Shown piece by piece: positions 17,361 through 26,783 of a stretch of DNA of 64,000 nt (position 1 is the stretch's first letter; the number at the start of each line of letters is the position of its first letter). The position numbers were made by a program, and so were the translations under genes. The stretch is from NCBI RefSeq assembly GCF_017347585.1, contig NZ_AP024480.1:610001-674000 (forward strand), given 5' to 3'. The DNA comes from Caldicellulosiruptor diazotrophicus (lineage in GTDB: Bacteria; Bacillota; Thermoanaerobacteria; Caldicellulosiruptorales; Caldicellulosiruptoraceae). The notes beneath the pieces are model-generated. The model saw only the letters and a list, made by a program, of their open reading frames with translations, did no database searches and was not told the DNA's origin.

Positions 17361-19042
17361 ATTTAGTAAAACTTGCAAAACAGCAGATTCAAGATGTAGT
17401 TCAAAATGCCCTAAAAAGCTGTATTGATAAAGGGATATTTGAACTTGACAGCATCCCAGATATAATGATTGAAAAGCCGAAAGAGAAGTCTCATGGTGAT
17501 TTTGCAACAAACATAGCAATGGAGCTTACAAGAAAACTTAAGAAAAATCCAAGAGAGATTGCAAATAGGATTTTTAACGCAATTGATTTATCAAATACTT
17601 TCATTGAAAAGGTTGAAGTAGCAGGTCCAGGATTTATAAATTTCTTTTTCAAAAAAGACTGGCTTTACAAGGTTGTGGATGTGATTTTGTCTGAAAGCGA
17701 CGACTATGGAAAAGTAAATATTGGAAATGGCAAAAAAGTGATGGTTGAGTTTGTCTCAGCGAATCCAACTGGTCCCATGCACATGGGGAATGCCCGCGGA
17801 GGTGCGCTGGGGGATTGCCTTGCAAACCTTTTAAAATGGGCAGGATACAATGTCACAAAGGAGTTTTATGTCAATGATGCTGGGAACCAGATAGAAAAGT
17901 TTGGACAGAGCCTTGAGATTAGATACAGACAACTGAAGGGTGAAAATATAGTTCTTCCAGAAGATTGTTATCATGGTGAGGATATAATCGAAAGGGTAAA
18001 AGAATATTTGGATGAGTATGGGGATGATTTAGCGAATTTATCTTCAGATGAGAGAAGAAAAAAGCTTGTTGAATTTGCCCTAAAGAGAAATATTTTGCTT
18101 ATGAAAGAGCACTTGAGAAAATATGGTATTGAGTATGATGTATGGTTTCATGAAAGTAGCCTTTATGAAAGTGGAGAAGTTTTTGAGACAATTGAGGATT
18201 TAAAATCAAGAGGATACACATACGAAAAGGATGGGGCACTGTGGTTTGCAGCTTCAAAGATAGATGAAACCTTGAAAGATGAGGTTTTGATAAGAGCAAA
18301 TGGGATTCCAACCTATTTTGCAGCTGATATTGCTTATCACAGAAACAAGTTTGAAAAAAGAGGCTTTGACATTGTGATAGACATTTGGGGTGCTGATCAT
18401 CATGGGCATGTTGCAAGAATGAAAGCTGCAATGAAGGCGCTCGGAATTGACCCCGAAAAGCTCATAGTAATTCTTATGCAACTTGTGAGACTTGTAAGAG
18501 GTAAAGAAGTTGTTAGAATGTCTAAAAGAACAGGTAAAGCGATAACCCTTATAGACCTGATTGATGAAATTGGTAAAGACGCTGCAAGGTTTATGTTCAA
18601 TACAAAATCAGCAGATACCCACATTGAGATAGATTTAGACCTTGTGACCCAGCAGACACTTGACAACCCTGTGTTTTATGTCCAGTACGCTCATGCAAGA
18701 ACATGCGGAATCATTAGAGCTCTTTCAGAAGAAGGGATTGTATTAGATAAAAGTAAAATAAAAGTAGAACTTTTGCAGCAAGAGGAAGAGCTTGAACTTT
18801 TGAAAAAGCTTTTAGAGCTTCCTGAAGAAATTGAGATAGCAGCAAGGAACTTAGACGTTAGCAGAGTAACAAAGTATCTTTTAGACTTAGCATCTATGTT
18901 CCATGCTTTTTATAACGCGTGCAGAGTTAAGAATGAAAATGAAGAACTGATGTTTACAAGGCTTTCTCTTGTTGAGTGTGTAAGAATTGTCATAAATAAC
19001 ATGCTAAGACTGCTTGGAGTTGACGCTCCAGAGAAAATGTAA
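17357..19042 (+). CDS. argS: Arginyl-tRNA synthetase
   Basis: A 561-residue class I synthetase. The HIGH-like motif is PTGPMHMGNARG (about residue 135) and the KMSKS-like loop is RMSKRTGKAI (about residue 388). The N-terminal Arg-tRNA additional domain and the C-terminal anticodon-binding helical domain (LLELPEEIEIAARNLDV to HAFYNACRV) are complete. It charges tRNA-Arg; a tRNA-Arg(ACG) gene lies at 40288-40364. The start is TTG 17357, overlapping the previous stop in TTGA, which implies coupled translation. Confidence 0.94.
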   Translation: MNLVKLAKQQIQDVVQNALKSCIDKGIFELDSIPDIMIEKPKEKSHGDFATNIAMELTRKLKKNPREIANRIFNAIDLSNTFIEKVEVAGPGFINFFFKKDWLYKVVDVILSESDDYGKVNIGNGKKVMVEFVSANPTGPMHMGNARGGALGDCLANLLKWAGYNVTKEFYVNDAGNQIEKFGQSLEIRYRQLKGENIVLPEDCYHGEDIIERVKEYLDEYGDDLANLSSDERRKKLVEFALKRNILLMKEHLRKYGIEYDVWFHESSLYESGEVFETIEDLKSRGYTYEKDGALWFAASKIDETLKDEVLIRANGIPTYFAADIAYHRNKFEKRGFDIVIDIWGADHHGHVARMKAAMKALGIDPEKLIVILMQLVRLVRGKEVVRMSKRTGKAITLIDLIDEIGKDAARFMFNTKSADTHIEIDLDLVTQQTLDNPVFYVQYAHARTCGIIRALSEEGIVLDKSKIKVELLQQEEELELLKKLLELPEEIEIAARNLDVSRVTKYLLDLASMFHAFYNACRVKNENEELMFTRLSLVECVRIVINNMLRLLGVDAPEKM

Positions 19043-19053
19043 TTGCTTTCGAT

Positions 19054-19098
19054 GTCTCTTACCCATTTTTTACAAAAGGGTAAGAGACTTTTTTATTT
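19054..19098 (+). terminator. Intrinsic terminator after argS
   Basis: GTCTCTTACCC (19054-19064) pairs perfectly with GGGTAAGAGAC (19078-19088), followed by TTTTTTATTT. Confidence 0.93.
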
Positions 19099-19135
19099 AT
19101 TTTTCACGAAAATCTCATTAAAATTATTTAATCTA

Positions 19136-19165
19136 TTGTTTGTTTTTTGAGATGTGTGATATAAT
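19136..19165 (+). promoter_or_regulatory. Sigma-A promoter with extended -10
   Basis: TTGTTT (19136-19141), an 18-base spacer and TATAAT (19160-19165) with TG at 19157-19158. It lies 39 bases before the PaaK-like gene. Confidence 0.65.
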
Positions 19166-19204
19166 TTAAATAGTAAATAAAAAGTTCGATTAGGAGTATT
19201 TAAT

Positions 19205-20620
19205 ATGGATTTTATTGGTTATCTGATAAGAAATATATTCTTTCCTTTAATGGAAACGTTTAAAGGAAATACAATAAGAAAGAAACTAGATATTTTATTA
19301 CAAAAAAGTAGAGCTTCTCAAAAAAAGATTGAAGATGTTCAGAGAGAAGATCTAAAAAAGCTACTGTTGCATTGTATTGAACATGTCCCAGCATATAAAA
19401 AGTACAACTATCTCAAAAAAGAAATAGAAGCTTATCCAGAAAGGGCTTTGAAAGAATTTCCCATCTTGGGGAAAAAAGAGTTTTCAGAAAACAGAGATTT
19501 TTACTTGTCAGAAAAAGCAGATCTCTCAAAGTGTATCTTAAATAGAACAGGCGGGTCTACAGGCGAGCCTGTAAAGTTTTATATGGATAGAGAAACTGTC
19601 GAGTGGTATGAAGCAGCAAGGTATTTGGGACTTTCTTGGTGGGGGATAAACATTGGTGATAGGTGTCTGATGCTTTGGGCTTCCAGAAATGATATTGGAA
19701 ATGTTAAGGATTTGAAAGGTAAAATTAAAGAGCGAATTTTGAAAAATAGGCTTATAATTTCTTCATGGGAGATAAACGAGAAAAACATAAATAAAATTGC
19801 AAAAAGAATCAAGAGATTCAAACCTTTGTACATATACGCATATCCTTCTGCTGCATATAAACTTGCATATCTTTTAAAAGAAAATGGTATAGACTTGAAG
19901 TTGAAACTCAAAGGAGTTGTCACCACAGCTGAAAATTTATATGAATACCAAAAAGATTTAATTCAAGAAGTATTTAAATGCCCTGTAATAAACGAATATG
20001 GTGCAAGAGATGGCGGAATAATTGCATATCAGTGTCCAAAAGGTAAGATGCATTTGATGACCTTGACAGGATTTTATGAGTTTGTAGATATTGAAGGATT
20101 AGAGAATGAAAAGAGAAAATCAATATTGGTAACAGATCTTCACAATTATGTAATGCCAAGGCTAAGATATAGACTTGGTGATGTGGTGACCATTGATGAT
20201 GAAGGTTGTAACTGCGGAGTAGGATTTCCAACTATTAAAGAAATTGATGGTAGGATTGATGAGATATTTGTTACAAAGAATGGAGAGGTTTATGACAGTC
20301 ACTTTTTCAATATATTAGCAAGAGAGATGGAAGGAGTGCTACAGTATCAGCTTGTTCAGCATGATTTGGAAAATATGACACTGAAGATTGTAAAAGGCAA
20401 AGGATTTAGTGAGAGTGAGGTTGAGAGGTTCATAAAAAATATTAAAAGCAGGTTTGGAGATGTTTCAATAAAGGTAGATTATGTGAATGAAATTGAATGT
20501 AGTCTTTCCGGAAAGGTTAGATATATAGTGAGAGAATACAAAATTCCAGCAATGAGAGCTTTGCTCTCATTTTTAAAGATAGCAGTTTCTGTATTTACGA
20601 TATTCACTTTTGATTTGTAA
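19205..20620 (+). CDS. PaaK/CapK-like AMP-forming adenylate ligase
   Basis: A 471-residue member of the phenylacetate-CoA-ligase-like branch of ANL adenylating enzymes. The ATP phosphate loop is NRTGGSTGEPVKFYMDRET (about residue 118), followed by EYGARDGGIIAYQCP and the hinge-side LRYRLGDVVTIDDEG. In these families a carboxylate is adenylated for transfer to CoA or another acceptor; relatives occur in polysaccharide clusters (CapK) and aromatic catabolism (PaaK). Neither context is present here. It has its own promoter. Its substrate is unknown, and the following gene may or may not be co-transcribed. Confidence 0.8.
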   Translation: MDFIGYLIRNIFFPLMETFKGNTIRKKLDILLQKSRASQKKIEDVQREDLKKLLLHCIEHVPAYKKYNYLKKEIEAYPERALKEFPILGKKEFSENRDFYLSEKADLSKCILNRTGGSTGEPVKFYMDRETVEWYEAARYLGLSWWGINIGDRCLMLWASRNDIGNVKDLKGKIKERILKNRLIISSWEINEKNINKIAKRIKRFKPLYIYAYPSAAYKLAYLLKENGIDLKLKLKGVVTTAENLYEYQKDLIQEVFKCPVINEYGARDGGIIAYQCPKGKMHLMTLTGFYEFVDIEGLENEKRKSILVTDLHNYVMPRLRYRLGDVVTIDDEGCNCGVGFPTIKEIDGRIDEIFVTKNGEVYDSHFFNILAREMEGVLQYQLVQHDLENMTLKIVKGKGFSESEVERFIKNIKSRFGDVSIKVDYVNEIECSLSGKVRYIVREYKIPAMRALLSFLKIAVSVFTIFTFDL

Positions 20621-20685
20621 TTTAGAGTGCCTTATTGTGTTTTTTAATTAAAAAAAATTTTGTAGAAAGGGAGGACGGTTGTAAG

Positions 20686-22275
20686 ATGAATCTAAGAAGG
20701 CCAAATGCAAATGAAGCAACAGGAACGTTTAACCGCTCGAAAGATGTTGTGCCAATGTCAGGAATTTGTACAAGATGTGTGGATGGGTGTCAAGGGAATT
20801 GTGAAATCTTTTTGGCCTCTTTTAGAGGAAGAGAGGTTTTGTATCCAGGACCGTTTGGTGAGGTAACTGCAGGTGCTGACAAAAATTACCCTGTTGATTA
20901 TTCACACCTAAACATTCAGGGTTATGCTGTTGGAGCAAAAGGATTTCCTGAAGGTGTTGAGCCAAATCCAGATACAGCTATATTCCCAAATGTTGACACA
21001 TCAACCGAGTATGGTTGGGAAAAGAAGGTTAAAATGAAGGTTCCTATATTCACTGGTGCCCTTGGTTCAACAGAAATTGCACGCAAAAACTGGGAACATT
21101 TTGCTGTTGGTGCTGCTATTTCAGGAATTACACTTGTTTGTGGTGAGAATGTGTGTGGGGTTGACCCAGAACTTGAGCTCACATCAGATGGCAAGGTCAA
21201 AAAGTCTCCTGAGATGGACAGGAGAATAAATACATATAAGAGATTCCATGAGGGCTGGGGCGAGATTTTGGTCCAGATGAATGTCGAGGATACTCGCCTT
21301 GGGGTGGCAGAGTATGTCATTGAAAAACACGGGCTTGACACAATTGAGCTCAAATGGGGGCAGGGTGCAAAGTGTATAGGTGGCGAGATAAAGGTAAAGA
21401 GCTTAGAAAGGGCTTTAGAACTCAAAAAGAGAGGATATATTGTTTTGCCAGACCCAACCCAAAAAGATGTTCAGGAAGCGTTCAAGAGAGGTGCTATCAG
21501 AGAGTTTGAAAGGCATTCCAGACTTGGATTTGTTGAAAAGGAAAGCTTTTTGCAAGAGGTTGAACGGCTCAGAAGTCTTGGATTTAAGAGAATAACACTC
21601 AAAACTGGAGCATATTCAGCTGTTGAGCTTGCAATGGCACTGAGGTTTGGTGCGGAGGCAAAACTTGATTTAATAACAATTGATGGTGCACCAGGTGGCA
21701 CAGGCATGAGCCCATGGCCAATGATGAACGAATGGGGAATTCCAACATTTTATTTAGAAGCTCTGGCATATCAGTTTGCTGAAAAGCTTACAAAGAAAGG
21801 CTTTAGAGTTCCTGACCTTGCAATCGCAGGTGGTTTTTCAACTGAAGATGGAGTGTTCAAGGCAATTGCAATGGGTGCACCGTATGTAAAAGCTGTTTGT
21901 ATGGGAAGAGCCTTGATGATACCAGGTATGGTGGGTAAGAATATTGAAAAGTGGCTAAAAGAAGGCAATCTTCCAAAGACAGTATCCAAATATGGTACAA
22001 CACCCGAAGAGATATTCATAACATATGAAGAGCTTCGTGAAAAGTATGGTGATGAGATAAAGAACATTCCTCTTGGTGCGATTGGTATTTACACGTTTGT
22101 TCAAAAGTTCAAAACAGGTTTGCAACAGCTCATGGCAGGGTCAAGAAACTTCAGAATCTCTACAATTTCAAGAAAAGACCTCATTGCTCTGACCGAAGAT
22201 GCGGCTAAAATATCAGGCATTCCATATGTAATGGATGCATACAGAGAAGAAGCAGAAAGAATACTTGAAGAATAA
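20686..22275 (+). CDS. FMN-binding glutamate synthase-like protein with N-terminal Cys cluster
   Basis: A 529-residue protein homologous to the FMN/2-oxoglutarate barrel of glutamate synthase (GltB domain 2). TIDGAPGGTGMSPWPMMNEW and IAGGFSTEDGVFKAIAMGA are typical flavin-barrel loops. The N-terminus has four cysteines at residues 28, 31, 35 and 39 (CTRCVDGCQGNC), a possible iron-sulphur or zinc site. It lacks the GltB glutaminase domain, so glutamine-dependent activity is not supported. Archaeal-type and clostridial stand-alone versions are known, but their reaction is uncertain. ATG 20686 with AAGGGAGG upstream. Confidence 0.82.
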   Translation: MNLRRPNANEATGTFNRSKDVVPMSGICTRCVDGCQGNCEIFLASFRGREVLYPGPFGEVTAGADKNYPVDYSHLNIQGYAVGAKGFPEGVEPNPDTAIFPNVDTSTEYGWEKKVKMKVPIFTGALGSTEIARKNWEHFAVGAAISGITLVCGENVCGVDPELELTSDGKVKKSPEMDRRINTYKRFHEGWGEILVQMNVEDTRLGVAEYVIEKHGLDTIELKWGQGAKCIGGEIKVKSLERALELKKRGYIVLPDPTQKDVQEAFKRGAIREFERHSRLGFVEKESFLQEVERLRSLGFKRITLKTGAYSAVELAMALRFGAEAKLDLITIDGAPGGTGMSPWPMMNEWGIPTFYLEALAYQFAEKLTKKGFRVPDLAIAGGFSTEDGVFKAIAMGAPYVKAVCMGRALMIPGMVGKNIEKWLKEGNLPKTVSKYGTTPEEIFITYEELREKYGDEIKNIPLGAIGIYTFVQKFKTGLQQLMAGSRNFRISTISRKDLIALTEDAAKISGIPYVMDAYREEAERILEE

Positions 22276-22308
22276 GGCTATTTACCTATTGTTTTGAAGA
22301 CACAGTAT

Positions 22309-22352
22309 AAAAAGGCTGCGGGGGTATAAATAACCCTGCAGCCTTTTATTAC
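22309..22352 (+). terminator. Intrinsic terminator after the glutamate synthase-like gene
   Basis: AAAAGGCTGC pairs with GCAGCCTTTT (right arm 22337-22346), followed by ATTACATTT. Confidence 0.88.
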
Positions 22353-22544
22353 ATTTAATACCATCAGACACAACAATAAAAAGTATTTGTTTAATTTATA
22401 GGTGAAAGAGAAATAAAATAGTCATGTTTAACAAAACAAATGGTGAATTTAAAAATATATTTATTAAGATTGACTTAAATTGTATCTTGAATTAATATAT
22501 AAACTATGAGATAGCAATACAAAGACAGGGGGATAACTGTATTT
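22353..22544 (+). promoter_or_regulatory. Intergenic region with promoter of the AraC-type sensor gene
   Basis: AT-rich, no ORF. TTGACT (22470-22475) and TAATAT (22493-22498) with an ideal 17-base spacer lie 47 bases before the sensor gene. Nothing else stands out in the stretch. Confidence 0.6.
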
Positions 22545-24872
22545 ATGCTATTAAAAAAATTTAAGGAGTCATTTGTTTTTAAAAGATTTCTAATATCCTA
22601 TATATCAATACTTCTTATTCCTTTGTTGTTATCATTGATTGTGTTTAACACCTCAGTTACTGTTGTTCAAAAGAATTCTGTTAATTCAACATTATTTTTG
22701 TTAAATCAATTAAAAAATCTTATTGACAGTAGAATAGAAAAGATAGATGAAATAGCAATAAAGATGGCATATGATTCTAAACTTCAATGGATTTCTTCTT
22801 TAAAGAAACCGACAGAAGGCTCTCCCGATATGTACTGGTTTTGGGAATATTACAATAATTTTTGCAAAATTGTTTCTAACTTGAAAGACGAATTAGATAT
22901 ATCATTATTAGTTGCACTGAAACACAACGACACTATTTATTACAATTCTGTTCTTTATTTTGGGATGAATGATTTTTATAACAATAGTTTTAAATATGAG
23001 AAAATGTCATTTAAAGAATGGTATACTTACCTTTTTAGCAGGTTTCATTACAAAGATTTTTTACCAAAATCGAGGGTTATAGTAGACGGAGTAAAAAAAG
23101 AAGTTATAACGTATGTTTATTCGTTTCCATTTTGGAAAAAACGCAGTCCTGACGGGGTCATTGCAATATTTATTGACGAGAGAAAAATCCAAAATTTTCT
23201 GAGAGAAATTGTAGAGAATTTAAAAGGTAATGCATATATAGTTTCAAAAGATGGGAAGATTATCTCAACCTTTTCAACAAATTCAACAATATTGAATAAT
23301 ATTGGGTTTCTAAATTTTGAGAAATCAGCAGGTTATACAGTTGTACAAATAAATGGAAATAAAGTAATAAGGACATTTGTAAAGTCACAATTAAACAATT
23401 GGGTTTATGTTGCTGAATTTCCTATTGAATTTGTTATGCAAGAAGTTTACTTTTTAAGAAAGATTACAATTATAGTATTACTTTTGGCATTATTTTTAGG
23501 TTTTATATTTTCGATAATATTTGCATATAAAAATGAGAAACCTATATCAGAAATTTTAGGTATTTTAAAAAGAGCAAGACCAGTTTTGAATAAAGAAGAG
23601 AAGGAATTTGAATTTATTAAAAAGGAAATTTCAAATTTACTGCAAAGTGAAATAGAACTTTCTAAAAGACTTGAGAACCAGCAGTTTGTATTAAAAGAAG
23701 TTTTCCTTGAAAGGCTTTTGTATGGTCACTATGATGACAAAAGCAAAATTGAGAAGTTGATGAAGTATCTAAATTTCAATATAGATTCAAAAAAGTTTGC
23801 AGTGGCAATTATAAGGATATTAAAAGAGTATCAAAAAGCTACCAAAAGTATACTCAATGAACTTGACATTTACAGGATTTCTATTGAAGAGATTTTGAAG
23901 AGAAACTTTGAGGGTCCTATTTACATACATACTATAAACGAAAATGAAGTTGCAATATTGATTGGTTTTAATATGGAAAATGATGAAGAGGTAAAAAAAC
24001 GAACAAAAGTATTATTTGAAACCATTCAAAAGGAGATAGCTGAAAAGTATTCTATAGCTCCACTGATAGTGTTAGGACGTATATGTAGCAGTTTATTTGA
24101 TGTTCAATATGCATTTTTAGATGCTAAAGAATTATTAGAAAATATTTCGCTTAAGTATGATGAGATAGAAAGCAACATAATCTGGGCTGATGAGTGGCAA
24201 AAATCGGATGTAATATACTATCCATTAGAAATAGAAGAAAAAATTATTTCACTTACTCTTGCAGGGCGTGTTAGTGATTTAAAGTCTATACTTGATATAC
24301 TTTTTGAAAAAAATTTTATAGAAAAAAATCTCAGTAAAAATCTAAAGATTATCTTTCTAAATGAGCTTTTAGCTACATTCATTAAAATACTCAGCAGGTG
24401 TGATAATTCAATGGTTTCGACTTTAGAAATAAAACAGTTATTTGTTTCAAAAGAAAAACAAGACTTAGAAATGGTTTTTGAAGAGATTGCTAAGAGATTC
24501 CTTGAAATTTCTAAAATAATGGACCTGAATAAAAAAAGTCACAATGAAAAGTTGTTAGAAAAGATATTAGATTTTATACATTCAAATTTGTATAACTCTC
24601 AGATGAGTATATCTTTTGTAGCTTCACAATTTGATCTTTCGAACTCTTATTTTTCTTTCTTTTTCAAAGAACAGACAGGTATGAAGTTTAGCGATTACAT
24701 TGAAAAACTGCGAATTGAAAAGGCATGTAAACTTTTAAGAGAGGGTAAGTATAACATTGATGAAATTGCAAAAATGGTAGGATACACCAATGCCCATACT
24801 TTCAGAAGAGCTTTCAAAAAAGTAATAGGGATTTTGCCAAGTGAGTTTTGTGAAAGATTGAGAGAAGTTTAA
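22545..24872 (+). CDS. Membrane-bound AraC-type sensor-regulator for the second sugar importer
   Basis: A 775-residue one-component regulator. The first membrane helix is near residues 14-36 (FLISYISILLIPLLLSLIVF) and the second near 305-328 (TIIVLLLALFLGFIFSIIF). They enclose an extracytoplasmic region of about 270 residues that likely senses ligand. A cytoplasmic linker of about 330 residues leads to a C-terminal AraC/XylS domain (MSISFVASQFDLSNSYFSFF, then IDEIAKMVGYTNAHTFRRAF). Such proteins control adjacent LplABC-type importers. The binding-protein gene begins about 210 bases downstream. No phosphoacceptor domain is seen. Confidence 0.88.
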   Translation: MLLKKFKESFVFKRFLISYISILLIPLLLSLIVFNTSVTVVQKNSVNSTLFLLNQLKNLIDSRIEKIDEIAIKMAYDSKLQWISSLKKPTEGSPDMYWFWEYYNNFCKIVSNLKDELDISLLVALKHNDTIYYNSVLYFGMNDFYNNSFKYEKMSFKEWYTYLFSRFHYKDFLPKSRVIVDGVKKEVITYVYSFPFWKKRSPDGVIAIFIDERKIQNFLREIVENLKGNAYIVSKDGKIISTFSTNSTILNNIGFLNFEKSAGYTVVQINGNKVIRTFVKSQLNNWVYVAEFPIEFVMQEVYFLRKITIIVLLLALFLGFIFSIIFAYKNEKPISEILGILKRARPVLNKEEKEFEFIKKEISNLLQSEIELSKRLENQQFVLKEVFLERLLYGHYDDKSKIEKLMKYLNFNIDSKKFAVAIIRILKEYQKATKSILNELDIYRISIEEILKRNFEGPIYIHTINENEVAILIGFNMENDEEVKKRTKVLFETIQKEIAEKYSIAPLIVLGRICSSLFDVQYAFLDAKELLENISLKYDEIESNIIWADEWQKSDVIYYPLEIEEKIISLTLAGRVSDLKSILDILFEKNFIEKNLSKNLKIIFLNELLATFIKILSRCDNSMVSTLEIKQLFVSKEKQDLEMVFEEIAKRFLEISKIMDLNKKSHNEKLLEKILDFIHSNLYNSQMSISFVASQFDLSNSYFSFFFKEQTGMKFSDYIEKLRIEKACKLLREGKYNIDEIAKMVGYTNAHTFRRAFKKVIGILPSEFCERLREV

Positions 24873-24894
24873 ACTAAAAAGAGTTTATTGAAAA

Positions 24895-24935
24895 GCTCCC
24901 CCTGTTTATAAGTAAGCAGGGGGATTGTTTTTTCT
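24895..24935 (+). terminator. Intrinsic terminator after the sensor-regulator gene
   Basis: TCCCCCTG (24897-24904) pairs with CAGGGGGA (24917-24924), followed by TTGTTTTTTC. Confidence 0.9.
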
Positions 24936-25012
24936 ATAAAAGTGTACCTTAATTTTAAAAAGTGAATGTGTATTATCCTAAAAAATTGTTATACTTTCTA
25001 AATAGGTGAAAG

Positions 25013-25039
25013 TTGATAAAACATTGCACTTGCTATAAC
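25013..25039 (+). promoter_or_regulatory. Candidate promoter of the second importer operon
   Basis: TTGATA (25013-25018), a short 15-base spacer and TATAAC (25034-25039) with TG at 25031-25032. The weak spacing suits an activator-dependent promoter, and the AraC-type sensor is encoded immediately upstream. Confidence 0.4.
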
Positions 25040-25083
25040 TTAAATATCAGTGAAAATAAATAAAAATGAGGAGGCTAAATTCG

Positions 25084-26679
25084 ATGTTCGACAAAAAGAA
25101 ATTAAAAGTATGGAGAATTTTTAGTATTTTTATAATATTTGCAATTGTTATTGGTTTGTTAGTGATAAACCCTATAGTAGGTTTGGCAGCTACAAAACCT
25201 ACTATTACCTATTTTGTCCAGATGGATGCAAAGGTTGCAGTGTCATATGATAACTTTGGCAAGATTGCGGCATATCAACTTCTTATGAAAAAACTAAATG
25301 TAAATATTCAATTTATCCATCCTCCGATGGGAGGTACCGCTGCCCAAGACCAATTAAATTTAATGATTGCATCCAAAAAGCTCCCTGATATCATTTACTG
25401 GAATTGGGTAGACAGTTACCCAGGTGGACCTGTAAAAGCTTTACAAGACAAGGTAATTATAAGGCTTAACGAATATGTGGACAAATATGCTCCAAATTTT
25501 AAATCATATTTGTCAAAACATCCTGATGTGAAAAAGATGATAGTAACAGACAATGGTGATTTGTATTGTTTTCCTTATTTGAGAGAAGACCCTGAAATTC
25601 AGGGTACCTTCTATGGCCCTATTGTGAGAAAGGATTGGCTAGGCAAATTAAAAATCAGTCCACCCGAAACTGTCGATGAATGGTATAAGATGTTAAAAGC
25701 TTTTAAAGTTAACGATCTCAATGGAAATGGTAAAAATGATGAAAGACCATTTTCCATTAGCTTAGGCGGTGCAACAAGTCCAAGACGAGCTTTTGACTAT
25801 TGCAGTTTTTTAGTAGGTGCATGGGGTATTAAAACTGATTTCTTTGTTGAGAACAATAAAATTCAATATGGTCCTTTAAAACCTCAATATACAGATTTCA
25901 TAAAGACACTTCAAAAGTGGTGGAAGGAAGGTTTGATTGACCCAGATATATTGACTATGAACAGAGATATAATCAGAGCAAATATTCAGAACGATTTAAT
26001 AGGTTCTTTTTTGGGATTAATAGGTGGAGACTTAGCTTTCTTTGTAAACTTAAAGAAAGATTTAATGGGAGTTAAGTATCCTGTTCTTAAAAAAGGACAA
26101 AAACCAGAGTTTAGCCATCGTGAGCCTCAGTTTGCAAAAAGTGGAGCTGCCATTACCACATCTTGTAAAAATATTCCACTTGCAATAAAGGTTCTGGATT
26201 GGGGATGGAGTAAGGAAGGATTCATGGCACTCAATTTTGGTGTGTTGGGTAAAAGCTATGTTATAAAAGATGGGCGTCCGGTTTACACTGATGAGGTTAT
26301 GAACAACCCGCAGCTTGATAGACCTTCTGCACTTGCTAGATATGCATGTGCCTCGTTTGGTGGTCCATTTATTCAGGCAAAAGAAAATGCTCTTCAGATA
26401 GGTTTAGGGCTTCCACAGCAGAAAGAGGCAAGCGAGAACTGGAGATATGCAACTAACAAAAAACTTTTGCCTATTCTTTCGTTCACGTCAGATGAAGCAA
26501 AAAAACTGGCAGATATTATGAACGTGGTTAACACATATTATGATGAGATGTTTGTAAGACTTATGACAGGCAAACTCAACGATGTTGAACAGCTGAGAAA
26601 AGGATTGAAAAGAATGAGGATAGACGAGGCAATAAAGATATATCAACAAGCATATAACCGTTACATCAACAGAAAGTAA
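25084..26679 (+). CDS. Extracellular solute-binding protein 1 of the second sugar importer
   Basis: A 531-residue LplA-like binding protein. The hydrophobic N-terminal segment (IFSIFIIFAIVIGLLVINPI) ends in VGLAATKP, resembling a signal peptidase I site, with no lipobox cysteine. NDLNGNGKNDERPFS is the calcium-binding-like loop common in large oligosaccharide-binding proteins. ATG 25084 has GAGGAGG (25068-25074) nine bases upstream; the in-frame ATG 25066 overlaps that site. It is the first gene of the operon and is followed by two permeases and a second binding protein. Confidence 0.9.
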   Translation: MFDKKKLKVWRIFSIFIIFAIVIGLLVINPIVGLAATKPTITYFVQMDAKVAVSYDNFGKIAAYQLLMKKLNVNIQFIHPPMGGTAAQDQLNLMIASKKLPDIIYWNWVDSYPGGPVKALQDKVIIRLNEYVDKYAPNFKSYLSKHPDVKKMIVTDNGDLYCFPYLREDPEIQGTFYGPIVRKDWLGKLKISPPETVDEWYKMLKAFKVNDLNGNGKNDERPFSISLGGATSPRRAFDYCSFLVGAWGIKTDFFVENNKIQYGPLKPQYTDFIKTLQKWWKEGLIDPDILTMNRDIIRANIQNDLIGSFLGLIGGDLAFFVNLKKDLMGVKYPVLKKGQKPEFSHREPQFAKSGAAITTSCKNIPLAIKVLDWGWSKEGFMALNFGVLGKSYVIKDGRPVYTDEVMNNPQLDRPSALARYACASFGGPFIQAKENALQIGLGLPQQKEASENWRYATNKKLLPILSFTSDEAKKLADIMNVVNTYYDEMFVRLMTGKLNDVEQLRKGLKRMRIDEAIKIYQQAYNRYINRK

Positions 26680-26783
26680 CGGCATTGGGGCTACTTTCAA
26701 AACTTTAAAGAAGGCAGTCCCTTCTAAAAAAATTGTTATTTATAAATATGTTTTTATATTTCAAAAATTGAGAGGTGAACATA

